From: Macrotis lagotis
Lineage: Eukaryota; Chordata; Mammalia; Peramelemorphia; Peramelidae
Direction of reading: 5' to 3'
DNA length: 64,000 nucleotides
NCBI RefSeq assembly: GCF_037893015.1
Contig: NC_133666.1
Span: 569,240,389-569,304,388 of the forward strand
The translations under genes and the position numbers were made by a program. Below, one piece after another: positions 10,398 to 23,766 of this stretch; the first letter of the stretch is position 1, and each line of letters begins with the position of its first letter. A model generated the notes under the pieces. It did no database searches. It had not been told where the DNA came from and saw only the letters and a list, made by a program, of their open reading frames with translations.

Positions 10398-12735
10398 TTT
10401 CACCAATTTATTTATTTATTTGTTTGTTTGTTTATTTAGGAAATTTACAATTCTTCCCCTAATCTCTCTTCACTCCTCCACCCCCTACCAACCATGGAAG
10501 GCAGTCTGTTCGTTTTTACATTGTTTTCATGCTATACATTGATCTAAGTTGAATGTGTTGAGAGAGACATCATATCCTTAAGGGAAAAGAATAAAATATA
10601 ATCGAAAGAAAATTTACATAGTAAGATAATTTTTAAAAAGAAATTAAAGGTAATAGGCTTTGATCTTTGTTCAAACTGCACAATTCTTTGTCTGGATACA
10701 GATGGTATTCTCCATAGCAAATACCCCCAAATTTTCCCAGATTGTTGCACTAGTGGAATGAGAAATTCCATTGAGCTTGATCATTAACCTGATGTTGCTG
10801 TTACGTTTACAATGTTCTTCTGGTTCTGCTCATCTCACTCATGCAAATCCTTCCAGGCTTCTCTGAATTTCCATACCTCCTGATTTCTAATAGAACAATA
10901 GTTTTCCATAAGGTACATTTACCACAATTTGTTCAGCCATTCCCAATTGATGAACATTCCCTCAATTTCCAATTCTTTGTCACAACAACCTGAAGTTCTA
11001 TGAATATTTTTTGTACAAGTGATGTTTTTACCCTTTTCATGATCTCTTCAGGGTATTGACCCAGTGGTTGGTATTGGTGCATCAAAAGGTGTGCACATTG
11101 TTATTGACCTTTGTACATAATTAAAAGTTGCTCTCCAGAAATGTTGAATGAGTTTTCTGCTCCACCAACAATGAATTACTGTCCCAGATTTTGCACATCC
11201 TTTCTAACATTGATTATTGTCCTTTCTGGTCATATAGACCAGTATGAGAAGTGTGATGTGGTACCTCAGAGATGATTTAATTTGCATTTCTCTAATAAGT
11301 CATAATTTTGAGCAATTTTGGGGGAATGGCCTGTTTTCTTTATAAATTTGACCCAGTTCTATATATATATACATATATATATTTACATATTTTAAATGAG
11401 TCCTTTGTCAGAAATACTACTTGTAAACATTGTTTCCCAATTTACTACATTTCTTTTGATTTTGCTTACAGTGATTTTGTCTGTGCAAAAGCTTTTTAAT
11501 TTCATGTAGTCAAAATTATCTAGTTTGTTTTTAATGATGTTCTCCATCTCTTCCTTGGTCATAAATTGCTTACCATTGCATAAATCTGACAGGTAAACTA
11601 TTCCTTGATCTCCTAGTTTACTTATAATATTGTCTTTTATGTCTAAATCCTGTATCCATTTTTATCTTATCTTAGTATAGGATGTGAAGTGTTGGTCTAA
11701 TCCACATTTCTGCCATAATAACTTCCCATTTTCCCAACAGTTGAGAGTTCTTATCCAAGAAGCTGGACTCTCTGGGTTTATCCAGCCAAAGAGATTACTA
11801 TCTTGCTTTTCAAACCAAGCAGATTACTATAATCATTTCCTTCTATCTCTTTCAGACCTAGTCTATTCAACTGATCCACCACTAAATTTCTTAGCCAATA
11901 CCAGACAGTTTTGATGACTGATGCTTTATAATATAATTTTTGATCTGGTAGGGATTTTGCACTTTTTTTTCATTAAATCCATGGAAATTCTTTTTTTTTT
12001 TGCAGGTTTTGGAAAGAAAATAGAAATTTATTAAAGGAGGTTACAGCATAATAAAGAAGGGATAGAAAAGTTAGAAAGAGTTTTAACAGAAGACCATGTG
12101 GATTGCTAGCTGGCCAGCATTCAGCAGGAGACTGCCCTGGAAATGCTTGACTTTTTATTGCTCAATATGAATTTACTTAAATTTTGAAATTTTGATTTGT
12201 TGGGCACTAAATAAGAAGTTCAATTCAGGTAGAATTGTCATTTTTATTGTATTAGCTTGACCCATTCATGAGAAATTGTTATTTCCCTATTTTTTTAAAT
12301 CTTATTTTATTTGTGAGAAGTGTTTTATAATTGTTTCCAAAACATTTCCAAGACTGCCTTGGCAGGGAGATACCCAAGTATATTATATTGTCTGAAGTTA
12401 GTTTGAATGGGATTTTTCTTTCTAGGTCCTTCTGCTTTATCTTGCTAGTCATATATAGAAATGATGAGGATTTCTGAGGGTTTATTTTACATCCTGTGAT
12501 TTTGCTGAAGTTGCTAATTGTTTCTAGTAGCTTTTTAGATGTTTTTTAGGTTTCTCAAGTTCACTGAAGATCCTCTATGATGTCTACAAATCAAAACTTC
12601 TTTGAACCTTCTCTTTTTCTTGGTGGGATCTGTAGCTTGAATGCCAGAGTAGAGATTTTATTTATTTTTGGTAGGGAAAAGTTCAGTAGGCATGTTAGCT
12701 TCTTCCCACCATCTTGGCTCCACCTCAGAAGTCCT
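10398..12735 (-). mobile_element. Internally deleted L1: 3' half of ORF2 joined to the 5'UTR tip
   Basis: The left end is an L1 3' end (TTTATTTATTTATTTG, then the 3'UTR complement). ORF2 C-terminal coding similarity runs up to the RT palm near 12580. At about 12590-12600 it jumps to 5'UTR sequence, ending at the 5' tip, whose minus-strand reading GAGCCAAGATGGTGGGAAG lies at about 12720. ORF1, the endonuclease and the RT fingers are absent. It carries a foreign poly(A)-tailed insert at 11990-12155. It is more diverged than the L1 at 5423-7831. Confidence 0.75.
11990..12155 (-). mobile_element. Small poly(A)-tailed retroposed fragment of unknown source
   Basis: This foreign segment of about 165 bp breaks the L1 ORF2 sequence. 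On the minus strand it ends TTTAATAAATTTCTATTTTC, then about 11 bases later a poly(A) tail (T-run at 11991-12001). A canonical AATAAA therefore sits a normal distance before the tail. A short direct repeat GGAAAT flanks it (about 11983 and 12138). It could be the 3' end of a cellular mRNA or of an LTR transcript; I do not recognise it. Confidence 0.55.
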
Positions 12736-13310
12736 CATAAATTGATTATTAATTATACAGATCCTCTGTCTCCTCAGCATTTTAATCAATGTTTTGCTCA
12801 AATATTTTGCTTTTTGAGATAACATTCATCTCAAAATGTTTTTCTTCATAATTAGGCATATTATAAAAAATAAAGTTATCTTACTTCATTAATAACTTAT
12901 TTTTATTTCTTTCCTTTAAAATTTGATTCCATAGGAAGAAAGTGATAAATGAATATCAAATTAAAATTTAGGCAAATGAGGGATTGCAAAGTAAATTAAA
13001 CATCAAGTTATAAAAACCTTGAGTGAGTTCAGATCCTCCTACAATGCTTCATTTTACTGCTATATGACTGGATAAGTCACTGAACTCTCATGGTTCTCAG
13101 TTTCCAGAAAATCATTGTGATTATATTAATTATCAATATGAATTTGTGTAAAGTGATACTTAATTATTTTTATTTTATTCAAAATGAATTTTTTCATTTG
13201 TCATACATCTAATACAATTCTCTTCTATCATATTACTTTACTTGTCATGATGCAATTCATTCTCAGAAGCAAACCTATGCCAGACTGATCCTAGTCTTGA
13301 GTATAAAGTA
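12736..13310. other. AT-rich sequence, no gene or recognisable repeat
   Basis: No coding pattern, no LINE or SINE motif and no RNA structure could be recognised. Stops are dense in all frames. Confidence 0.5.
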
Positions 13311-13735
13311 ACGATGATGATGTTTATTCTTCATTCTCAAATAAGACCATAACATTGGGAAGGTGATGCTATGACATGAATATGAATTGGCTTTTAGTGA
13401 GGGGGTGATGAACTAAGTCACCAGTCTCATTTTCCCCTCCAGAGATAGATATCATCCAGATATAAATCAGGATGACTGGAGATGTACCTGGGTGTGAGGG
13501 ATTCAGGATTAAGTGAATTGACCATTGTTACACAGTTAGCGATTATCAAATATCTGAGACTGTGTTCAAACTCCATCCTCCTAACTTCAAGGTAAGTGCT
13601 CAGCGCAGCTAAGTGCTCCAGTAGATAGAGTACTCAAATCCTCACTCATATACATTTCCCATATTTATCATGGCATCACCTCCCTGATGTTGTGGTCTTC
13701 GGAAATGAAGGACAGATATCATGACTTTTGAGTAT
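13311..13735 (+). mobile_element. Old marsupial CORE-type SINE with an inverted copy of its head at the far end
   Basis: 13320-13590 matches from memory a common marsupial SINE: TTCTCAAATAAGACCATAAC head, TCACCAGTCTCA, GGATGACTGGAGATG, then the MIR-like GTTACACAGTTAG and TTCAAACTCC. 13675-13732 read on the minus strand repeats the head (GACCACAACATCAGGGAGG, then TGATGCCATGA). A second copy of the family, without the inverted end, is at 43425-43705. Confidence 0.6.
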
Positions 13736-15155
13736 CCATCTAGAATTACCCAATTTAAAAGAGAAGACACAAGGGACATAGAGAGATGATGGCTGAATTT
13801 TCTTTTTGAAATGAAACAGATGAAAATGATAAAAAATACCTAAAGCATTTTTTCAATTTTTAAAATTATGATTCAAACAAATAAATATGAGGAGTCATAG
13901 AATCTGTGGAATTATTTTCACTCTAAACTCATCCTCAACCCATATTTCAGAGGGAATCTGTGAATGAGAGGGAAAGATGAGCAAATCTTATTTACACAGG
14001 AGAATTTTTGAAAAACATATTATTTACATCTCCATTCCATACATACTTTTAGATATTATACAAGTAACTGCATCTGGAGAGGGTTTTATTCAGGTTTTTG
14101 TTGCCAGGATTTGATTTTAAATAAAATTGATCTGTCTAACTTTTTCCATTACTCTGTCTCTCATATTACCCCCCCCCCCCAAATTCAGGTATATTAAGAG
14201 ATGCACAGAAAGGATCATGGGAAAGAGAGAGATGCCATGTTCACCCAAGAATTTAGCTTGTGACAACTCACGTTCTGATAGTATAAACTAGTTAAAAGAA
14301 TTTCTAGTGTTTTTGATCACTTTTTTCCTTCTCTTTTCCATCCCTGAATATATGTGTTGTCGAATTTATTTATTTCTTGCATTTCTAGCTACAAGATTCT
14401 CACAGTGATTTCCCTGGAGACTCAGGTCAATCTGTTCTTCCTCAGAAGGAGCAAATACTTTCTGACCTTTAAAATTTACCTTCTTCCAGCTTTTTAAATA
14501 CCATTTTTACTGTGCTAGAAATAATGCATTTATTGTGTGTGGTGTTGTTGTTATTTCTGTTTGCAGCTTAATCCCATTAGTTCAGTACAGTGTCAGCTCT
14601 CTCCTATATGCCAATTTTGTGAACTATTTCTTACAATCTTTAGTACATATTGGGCCCATTAAATGTTTATTAATACTGAAAAGACAGTCACACCAACTTT
14701 AGAAGGAATTACACTGGGGATTTTTTTGTATTCTTTTCTAATATTTGATGGATACAATTAACTTATTAATCATGTTGGCAATGCAGTTGAAATCTCACCT
14801 CTAGCACTCATTAGTTGTATTATCTATAAAACATAATTTTTCTGATTATCAAAATCATCATACATAGAACTAGAATAACAATATTCATAATATCGATCTC
14901 AAAGAAGGTTTGAGAGGATCAAGTGATAAAATATATTCAAAAGGCAATATAACTATATCAGATAATGTCACCAGTTCTGAAATTGTTGCTTTGGTGTATG
15001 TTCTCCCTTAATAGTAACTGAAATGATACATAAGCACATGAATATATGAAATTGAAGTTATTTTAATGCATCTTCATGAATAATTGAATAAGCATAAATG
15101 TATTTATGCATTCATATATAAAACATATTTATATAAATACTTAAATATCTTCCAA
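13736..15155. other. Single-copy-like AT-rich DNA
   Basis: There is no ORF of note, only a poly(C) run at about 14169-14180. 14590-14680 vaguely resembles an L2 or MIR end (TACATATTGGGCCCATTAAA), too weak to call. Confidence 0.4.
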
Positions 15156-15300
15156 GTACTTTACATGTAGTATTTCATTAAACCTTAAAGCTTTTAAGCT
15201 TTTATTATGATTAATATTAACAACATTTTAAAGATCACAAAATTGAGGTGCAATGTGGCTAAGTAGACTCATCAACACCTAGAACAGTTCATGAATCAAA
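15156..15300 (+). repeat. MIR-like SINE remnant
   Basis: The order TATTTCATTAAACC, TTATTATGATTAA, TTTTAAAGATCACAAAATTG fits the MIR core (catttaatcctcacaa... then ...cccattttacagatgagg). It is heavily diverged; identified from memory of the consensus. Confidence 0.5.
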
Positions 15301-16285
15301 CAATGAAAATCAATTTTTAAAATGTTTAGAGTGCACATAGTGCATACAAATGAATAGATCAATGTTTGTGGTGCATAAAAATTAATTAATATTTCTATTA
15401 TACTTAAATCTAATTCTAGTCTTATTTTTCATGGGGTTTTTTGCTCAATTAAGTTTCTCCAATACCAGAGTTTTATCTACTCTAGTTACTAGATTTGGAT
15501 AATGGCAAAATTAACTCAATCACCTTCAGACTGCCTGCAAAATCATCCATCACCCTAACCTTTAGAACTTCTGAAACTTTCTTTCAATAAAAAATTAACC
15601 TGATTGCACAGGTTTTTCTACATTTAGAAAGCGAGTTTGTCCTACCCAAAGGCCGATATTACACCTCCTACAATCCTACTTAATTAAGTTTCCCAGAAGA
15701 CCAATTTATATTTCTCCCTTAAAACTGTTCTTTTCTTTAACATTCATCTATTCTTTCTGTTGTGCTAGCTATTGAAATTCAGCAAACTTTTCTGCAAAAT
15801 CCAGTTTTTAGAAAGACAAACATCTTTAACACCCTTAGAGTGACGGAATTTATTATGACTGCTGTTGTGATTTTTCCATTTCATTCACATACAATTCATA
15901 GAGAACCAACACAATATTGATATTATCTTCCAAATTTCATAGAGAAAATGGAAGTTTCCTTGATTTGACAGAATTAAAAAATCAAATAGTAAAAGAACTC
16001 TGAACTTGATGACAAAATACCTGTTTCAAGACCTAATTTTGCTGCTTAGCAGCTGAATTACCTAGGTCAAGTAAATTTGAATATCCTAAGTCTCAAATTC
16101 CTATACATGAGGATTTTGAATATATGTATTTGATTTCCTAGTTCACAAAGTTAAATTTAGAATCAATTTATTTTGCATCAATAAAATGTTTTATAACTTT
16201 TAAAGCAGTGAGTGTCATTTATTAGGTTGTCAGTTTGTAGGTATTTCACAAATTTCTGTTAATTAAAAATAATATTTTCAAATAT
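15301..16285. other. Single-copy-like AT-rich DNA
   Basis: No coding or repeat signal was recognised. Confidence 0.4.
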
Positions 16286-16515
16286 GGGGTTTTGGGATCT
16301 TAGAATGTCAGAACTAGAACATGAAAATATATTTATTTTGATATTTCACATAAATTCTGTGTTACAGATGAAGATATATATATATATATATATATATATA
16401 ATGTAGATTAAAGATTGCCTATGATTATATATTCATTATTTGGGAGATTCATACTCAAACCCTGGACTTTCAACTATAAGTTCATAACTCTTTTCTTCAA
16501 CCATGCTACTTCTCA
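16286..16515 (+). repeat. MIR/CORE-type remnant containing a (TA)n microsatellite
   Basis: GATCTTAGAATGTCAGAACT and GTTACAGATGAAGATA, then a pure TA tract (about 16374-16402), then GATTCATACTCAAACCCTGG match the start, middle and end of an old mammalian SINE (…acagatgagg…, …gattcgaacccagg…). The TA tract has grown inside the element. Confidence 0.5.
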
Positions 16516-17785
16516 CCTGCATTTTGTATTCTAGTGAATAATGGATGTATTAAATGATTTCTTATTCCCAGTCATCCTGTCCAGATTTGACATAATAATA
16601 TATTACAGAAAGAAGACTAGCTAGATCTAGAAAATTTTAGTTTGAAATTCTACCTCTTGCACTTAATAGAAATCTAATTTTCAATAATTTTCTTCTTCTG
16701 AACCTGACTTTCAATATAAGAATAATAAAAATAACACTTTACTACCTACTTAGTTATAATTATCTGTTAAATTTAAAGCATTACATATATGAAGACATTT
16801 TATTATTATAATTCAGTACCCACATATGCTACTCCAACTTTACTAAATGCACATATAGAATGAATTTTAAATTAAAACCTGCATTGTTGCTTTTCAGTTT
16901 TCATTCAGGAGAAAGTCATTTTGGATTGTCTTCCTGTGAAAAAATTTTAGGAGGACTTAGATAAAAACCTCAAACTGAAAAGCATGAATAAATAGGCAGG
17001 AATGACTGACAATATGAATTACTGAAGGGAAATTTCAAGTTAATGAAATCACAGGTCTTATTTGAGTAGACCTAGTTTTCTGATGGTCTTTTAAGAAGAA
17101 AAACTTTTCAAAACTATTTACTTTCTAAAAATAATTTTATATAGAAATTGAACCACATGAATTATAAAATATCTGTCTCTGAATGGGATTATCTAATTTA
17201 GTCTTTCATTGGTAATAGTGTAAAGAATCTGTCAATACATGAAGCATTATGCATTTTTGATATTGCCCAATTTAATTTTATTTTGTTGCTCCATTGGTGT
17301 GACCTTTGAACAACCACAAAGCAAATCATTATAAAATAAGAAAAAAAATTTCCATCAATTAGTTGGTTTTAATCATTGAATGAAATAGCAAAATAAGGTC
17401 TTACATTTTTTCCTGATGAATTTAAAGTCAAAACAGAAATGCCAACCTTGAACATTCTATTATGACTGTAGTTGTGTACACTTAAACATACTCAAGCAAA
17501 CACAAATAGTCATATATAATAAAACTGAAAGACTTACAAAAGTGTTATTCACATAGAATAATTAATGAGTGAATGAAAATTAAAAAAAACATTTATAATG
17601 GCCTTGGACTGAGTTAAAAATTACAGATGAAAATAGAATACTCATCTAACCCCATGTCAATACATAAAAGAAGGTTAATTTATAAGGTTGATGGAAAAGC
17701 ATTAAAGTTCTGAGCTATTGTAATAAGTGAAGAAGTCAATGTCTGGTGGGTTTAGCACAGTTGGTTGGTAACAAATCTAGTGATT
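16516..17785. other. Single-copy-like AT-rich DNA
   Basis: No gene and no repeat family was recognised; all frames are closed. Confidence 0.4.
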
Positions 17786-18560
17786 TAGGATGTGATACAA
17801 TGGGAATAAGATACTAATAATTCATATAAACTTCATTTATAAGAGCACTTAGAAGGAGCATATATAGACAAAGCTTAATAGGACACTGAATATTTTTGCT
17901 TTAATATAGTATAAAGATGGAGTCAAAGGGTAATAAAGGAAAGTACTGAAAGAAAGGAAAAGGAGAGATAGAATGGGCCAAGAAATTTTACATAAAAGTG
18001 TCAAGAAATAGATTTTTCAATGCAGTTGAAGGGGGAAGGCACTGAGGAATGAGTGAGCCTTTATTATCATCAGAAATGGCTCAGTGAAGAAATACCATAC
18101 ACACTCAACAGTGTATAGAAATCTATCTTACCCTAGAGAATAATGAGAGGAAAGGGATAGGATAAGGGAGACAGGGGAGGGGAGAGTAGATGATAGAATA
18201 AAGGGAAGATCATGAGAGAGGGTAGTTAGAACACACATCTGGGGAGGGACAGGGCAAAAGGAGAGAGAGAATTGAACTAATGGGAGTGGGGAGCAATAGA
18301 TTGGAGTAAAATTCAGCTATTAAGAGCAATTGTGGGAAAAAGATATTGAAGCAACTTCTCAGATGGACTTATGAGGAAGAAGGTAACTCATTCCAGGGAC
18401 AGAACGAATGGAATCTGAACACAGAGTGAAGTATATATTTTTTTTCCACTCACTACATTTCTCTTGAGATTTCTCTATCTTTTTGGAGGATGGGGGTTTT
18501 ATGTTTACTTTCATGACAAGATTATTGTAATAATATTAAAATAAATAAATAAACATAGAA
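17786..18560 (+). mobile_element. 5'-truncated HAL1 3' region
   Basis: It is collinear with 49850-50565 of the HAL1 at 47762: GGAGCATATATAGACAA, AATATAGTATAAAGATGGAG, GAGATAGAATGGGCC, GGGGAGAGTAGATGATAGA, GAAGCAACTTCTC, then CATGACAAGATTATTGTAATA and an A-rich end. It is non-coding; only the ORF2-less 3' part was inserted, the normal result of incomplete reverse transcription. Confidence 0.8.
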
Positions 18561-19190
18561 GAAACAATTTGATCCATATTTGAGAAAGGAAATGTAAATG
18601 TGAGAATCTGAGGTAGACAAAAGGTTCTAATTTCTCCTGGACAGAAATAAAATTTAAACTTCAGCCAAGAAGGGGAAAAAAAGGACGTGTTTTTGGTAGG
18701 AAAGCTGGGTTAGAAAGACTTTATAAAAACAAAATAAACAAACAAAAACTTGCTCCACTCTATCCTCTGATACTAGATAAATTATGGACATGCCAAGAGA
18801 AGTTGAAAACAACTTATAATACATCACACTGGAACTTGTTCCTAGAAGTACCTCAGATGGAGTTACTTATCTCAAACTCATATTTATAAGTAATTTCACA
18901 AACTTATTATCATCTCATGTAAATTTGGAACATTTTAAATTGGAAATTCCACCCAGGCATATAATGCCCTTTGGAGAAAGAGAAGAAAGTTTTTTTTTTA
19001 AATTTTTTTTGTGTTTTTTGTTTTGTTTTAGTTTTTATTTTCCCCAGATATATTAATAACTTTGTAATGTTTAGAGATGTTCTAAACTGGATGCTTCATG
19101 AGTTAGTGGGTAACCAGTAAGGTGACAATCTTTAAATTTAAGCTTATAAATTGGATGATAGTAACTTTGAAGTTTTTTTTCCATTTCTGA
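18561..19190. other. Single-copy-like DNA with T-rich patches
   Basis: No gene was recognised. T-rich runs at 18990-19035 could be an old poly(A)/poly(T) relic but have no element attached. Confidence 0.35.
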
Positions 19191-19194
19191 TATA

Positions 19195-19530
19195 TTGTGG
19201 TAGCTTTCAGAAATGTATTTTCATTGAATTTATTCTTCACTAGAATGTACATTTTTTTTTAGGTTTTTGCAAGGCAAACAGGGTTAAGTGGCTTGCCCAA
19301 GGCCACACAGCTAGGTAATTATTAAGTGTCTGAGACCAGATTTGAACCCAGGTACACCTGACTCCAGGGCTGGTGCTTCATCCACTATGCCACCTAGCCA
19401 CCCCTAGAATGTACATTTCTAGAAAATGGAAATTGTTTCTTCTTTTTTTTTTACATCTTCCAGTGCCTACCATATTCCCTGGCATATAATGGGAACTTGA
19501 AATGTTATTACTTTGTTGATTGAGTCAATT
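19195..19530 (+). repeat. L2 3'-end remnant split by a SINE
   Basis: On either side of the SINE the text fits an L2 3' end (AGAATGTACATTTCTAG, then CAGTGCCTACCATATTCCCT, GGCATATAATGGGAACTT, TTGTTGATTGAGTCAATTG). L2 is an ancient mammalian LINE, consistent with its use as insertion ground for the younger SINE. Confidence 0.6.
19255..19403 (-). mobile_element. tRNA-derived marsupial SINE
   Basis: Complete SINE, minus strand, poly(A) tail seen as the T-run at 19252-19260. An exact 15-bp target duplication CTAGAATGTACATTT lies at 19240-19254 and 19404-19418. High similarity to the other copies in the window suggests a recent insertion. Confidence 0.94.
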
Positions 19531-19765
19531 GATTTTATTGGTGTATCTATCATTTCTGCTTTTACTTTTTTAGTCTTGATGAGATATATAGTCATTCAAA
19601 AGATATTGGGCAATACATATACATAGGAGAAGAAAATGAATGAAGAAGATGTACTGAACATGAAAATTATACTTTAGTTATAATGGCCCTAGAAAAATCA
19701 CTTAATCTCTCAATGCTGTAAGCAAACTTTGGTTTCTTTCTGCTTCTTTCTCTACTTCTCTCAAT

Positions 19766-19766
19766 T

Positions 19767-19850
<84 letters not shown>

Positions 19851-19880
19851 TATATAAATATATATTTAAATATGTGTGTC
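19766..19880. repeat. Compound microsatellite (TC)n(TA)n
   Basis: Imperfect TCTCTG repeats pass into a pure TC run, then a TA run of about 30 bp, then degenerate TATAAATA. Length is probably polymorphic. Confidence 0.95.
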
Positions 19881-20035
19881 TATGTGCATAAAATTGTCAC
19901 ACCGGTTCAATCTCTACAATCTATTCTAAAATTTCTTTATAACTAATTTTTTTTTTGGATACTTGATGTTGAAAGAGAAGCAGTGTATCTGTGAAGGCCC
20001 TATCACTATCAGACTAATAGAGTCAGTTGTAGACT

Positions 20036-20045
20036 GGAGGTTTCT
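20036..20045. repeat. Left target-site duplication of the DNAJB6 pseudogene
   Basis: GGAGGTTTCT occurs here, next to the poly(T) end, and again at 30423-30432, just beyond the 5' end. The two copies lie 10.4 kb apart because of later insertions, and bracket the whole nest. Confidence 0.8.
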
Positions 20046-20675
20046 TTTTTTTTCGTATCACTGACATTAGTATCTATACATTTTATTTATTTTTTAACAG
20101 CTAACAAAGACTCAGTTTATCATGTTTATTTTTTTCCCTAGTCTTAACACTATATTTTTAAACAATTGTCAAAACATGTTTAGTTTTTCAGCATTCATGC
20201 ACATGAAAGTAGCATTAACTTGTTTCAAAGTAGAAATGCATTACTACATGTAGTAATGTATTAATGTATTAATCTATGTATTCATATCTTTTTTACTACC
20301 AATACTTTAAAAATTTGAAATTAGGAAAAAATGATTCATTCTTGAAATGTTAAATTCATAGAAGATAAAGTACTGATTGCCTCACATTTCAAAATGGAAA
20401 AGCAAGATTCATTTCAGCTTGGATTAATTTTAATATAAAGCAAAGTGCATATAGAAATTTACAACATTAAAGACAATAAGTTGTCTCATTAATGTGGCCC
20501 CAATAAAAAAATAAAATGGGTATGATAAATAGATGATTGAATTAACCATTCATAAATGGTTTCAATTAGGTGCAATTATACTGAGGGTTCTTTTGAAATC
20601 TTCAATAAAAATGTTTCTGTTAATGCTTAAATGGTGCTTGTAATAGCTTAATATTCCTGTTAAATATGTACTTTG
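20046..20675 (-). pseudogene. DNAJB6: DNAJB6 processed pseudogene, 3'UTR part
   Basis: This is the non-coding end of the retrocopy whose coding part is at 29509-30422. Seen: a poly(T) tract at 20046-20053 (the poly(A) tail of the minus-strand mRNA), two overlapping AATAAA signals about 30 bases before it (complement at 20082-20091), the GGAGGTTTCT duplication outside, and the L1 target duplication ATGTACTTTG at 20666-20675 where the L1 split the copy. Assignment as DNAJB6 3'UTR is inferred from this geometry; I did not match the UTR sequence itself to a reference. Confidence 0.7.
20666..20675. repeat. Left target-site duplication of the full-length L1
   Basis: ATGTACTTTG here and at 29499-29508 are identical and immediately flank the L1. 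Removing the L1 and one copy rejoins the DNAJB6 pseudogene. Confidence 0.93.
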
Positions 20676-21460
20676 GACTTCTGGCCAAGATGGCAAAGAG
20701 AAGACAGGCACAGTCCTAAGGTCTCCTGATCTCTTCCCCATCTATCACATGAAACAAACCTCTTAAAAGTATCTGACCCACAAAACCCAGAAAGAAAAAC
20801 CAGGAGAAAGAACATCTACCTCAGGATTTGTCTCTGGCAGCAGCTTTGGCCAAATTCGGGTGGGTGAGTCTGGGCTCAGAGGGAGGATCAGCCCCAGATA
20901 AGCCAGATTAACAGCTAAATTGGAAACCAGGAGTCTGAGGGACTGAGAGCTGGACCTGCTGGATCAGGGTGGGGCTGGATGACAGGGGCTTGGGTCCATG
21001 GGGAAGCAGAGGCTCTGGTGTTGGTGCTGTCCCCCTGGAGCTTGGGGACGGGGCTGGGGGTAGAGTTCTGGTGCAGGAGAGCTATGGACACCATCCTGGG
21101 CTCCTCTGGTCCCATTGCAGCTCGGACCTCCTCCCAAACAAACAAATGCAAACTACTTCTGCCTCAGGCCCAGGTGTATGAGCAGAAGAACCACACCAGC
21201 TGAGGAATGACCTCAGGCCAGGGTAAAGCCCACCACTGATTGAAGGCAAAAGAATTCATTAGCTCCAATCCCTCCCTTCAAGCAAAGGTAGAAGGCCTCA
21301 CAACCAATGTCACAGAGACTCCAGAGAAAGCAACCAACACCTCCTACTGGCCTGCCAGAGAAACTGTTCTCAGTGAGTAAAGCCTTTAGTGATCCCAAGC
21401 CCTGGTGAACCAACCCCCACCCCCACCCCCGCCCCCACACCAACTCAAGGTCTTAGCAAA
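20676..21460 (+). promoter_or_regulatory. L1 5'UTR / internal promoter region with a good splice-donor sequence
   Basis: L1s carry an internal RNA polymerase II promoter in the 5'UTR. The tip contains CCAAGATGG, a YY1-type core (CCATNTT on the other strand) in the position known for L1 promoters. At 20864 the text TGG/GTGAGTC is a strong splice-donor match, and the mini-L1 at 46258-46609 ends its 5' segment exactly there. 21410-21440 is a CCCCCAC-rich stretch just before the ORF1 start. Confidence 0.7.
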
Positions 21461-21668
21461 ATGAAGAAGGGTCAGAAGAAAGGTGGATGCATAGAAAAAT
21501 TCCTGGAAGGGAAAGATCCTAACTCAGAGAGACCTGTAACCTCTGAGGAGAATGCAATCTGGTCTCCAGCACAGAAAGACTTCCTTGAAGAAATAAGGAA
21601 GGAGCTTAAAAAAATTTGGGAGAGACAATTAATACCTTGCAACAAGAAAACAAAACCTTAAAAAGTAC

Positions 21669-21820
21669 AATTGGACAAACACAAAAGGAGAATAAAATCT
21701 CTCAGATCATCAATTAGACAATTACAAAATGAGAATAAATCTCTCAGATCCTCAAATGAGCAAATGCAAAAAGAAATTAACTCTCTCAGAACCTCAATTG
21801 GTCAAATGGAAAGCTCTTTC
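21669..21820 (+). repeat. Tandem 42-bp repeats coding the ORF1p coiled coil
   Basis: Three units of 43, 42 and 42 bp (21669-21711, 21712-21753, 21754-21795), each reading AAT-RGACAA...CTCTCAGA-CCTC, then a partial fourth (21796-21820). Each unit codes 14 residues of the type QLQNENKSLRSSN, that is two heptads. The extra base in the first unit is a later frameshift. Confidence 0.88.
21809..21820. repeat. Left target-site duplication of the PPP2CA pseudogene
   Basis: GAAAGCTCTTTC here and GAAAACTCTTTC at 23767-23778 differ at one base. Removing the pseudogene restores the ORF1 frame order (QMESS...FKSRIDQLEKE). Confidence 0.88.
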
Positions 21821-23766
<1,946 letters not shown>

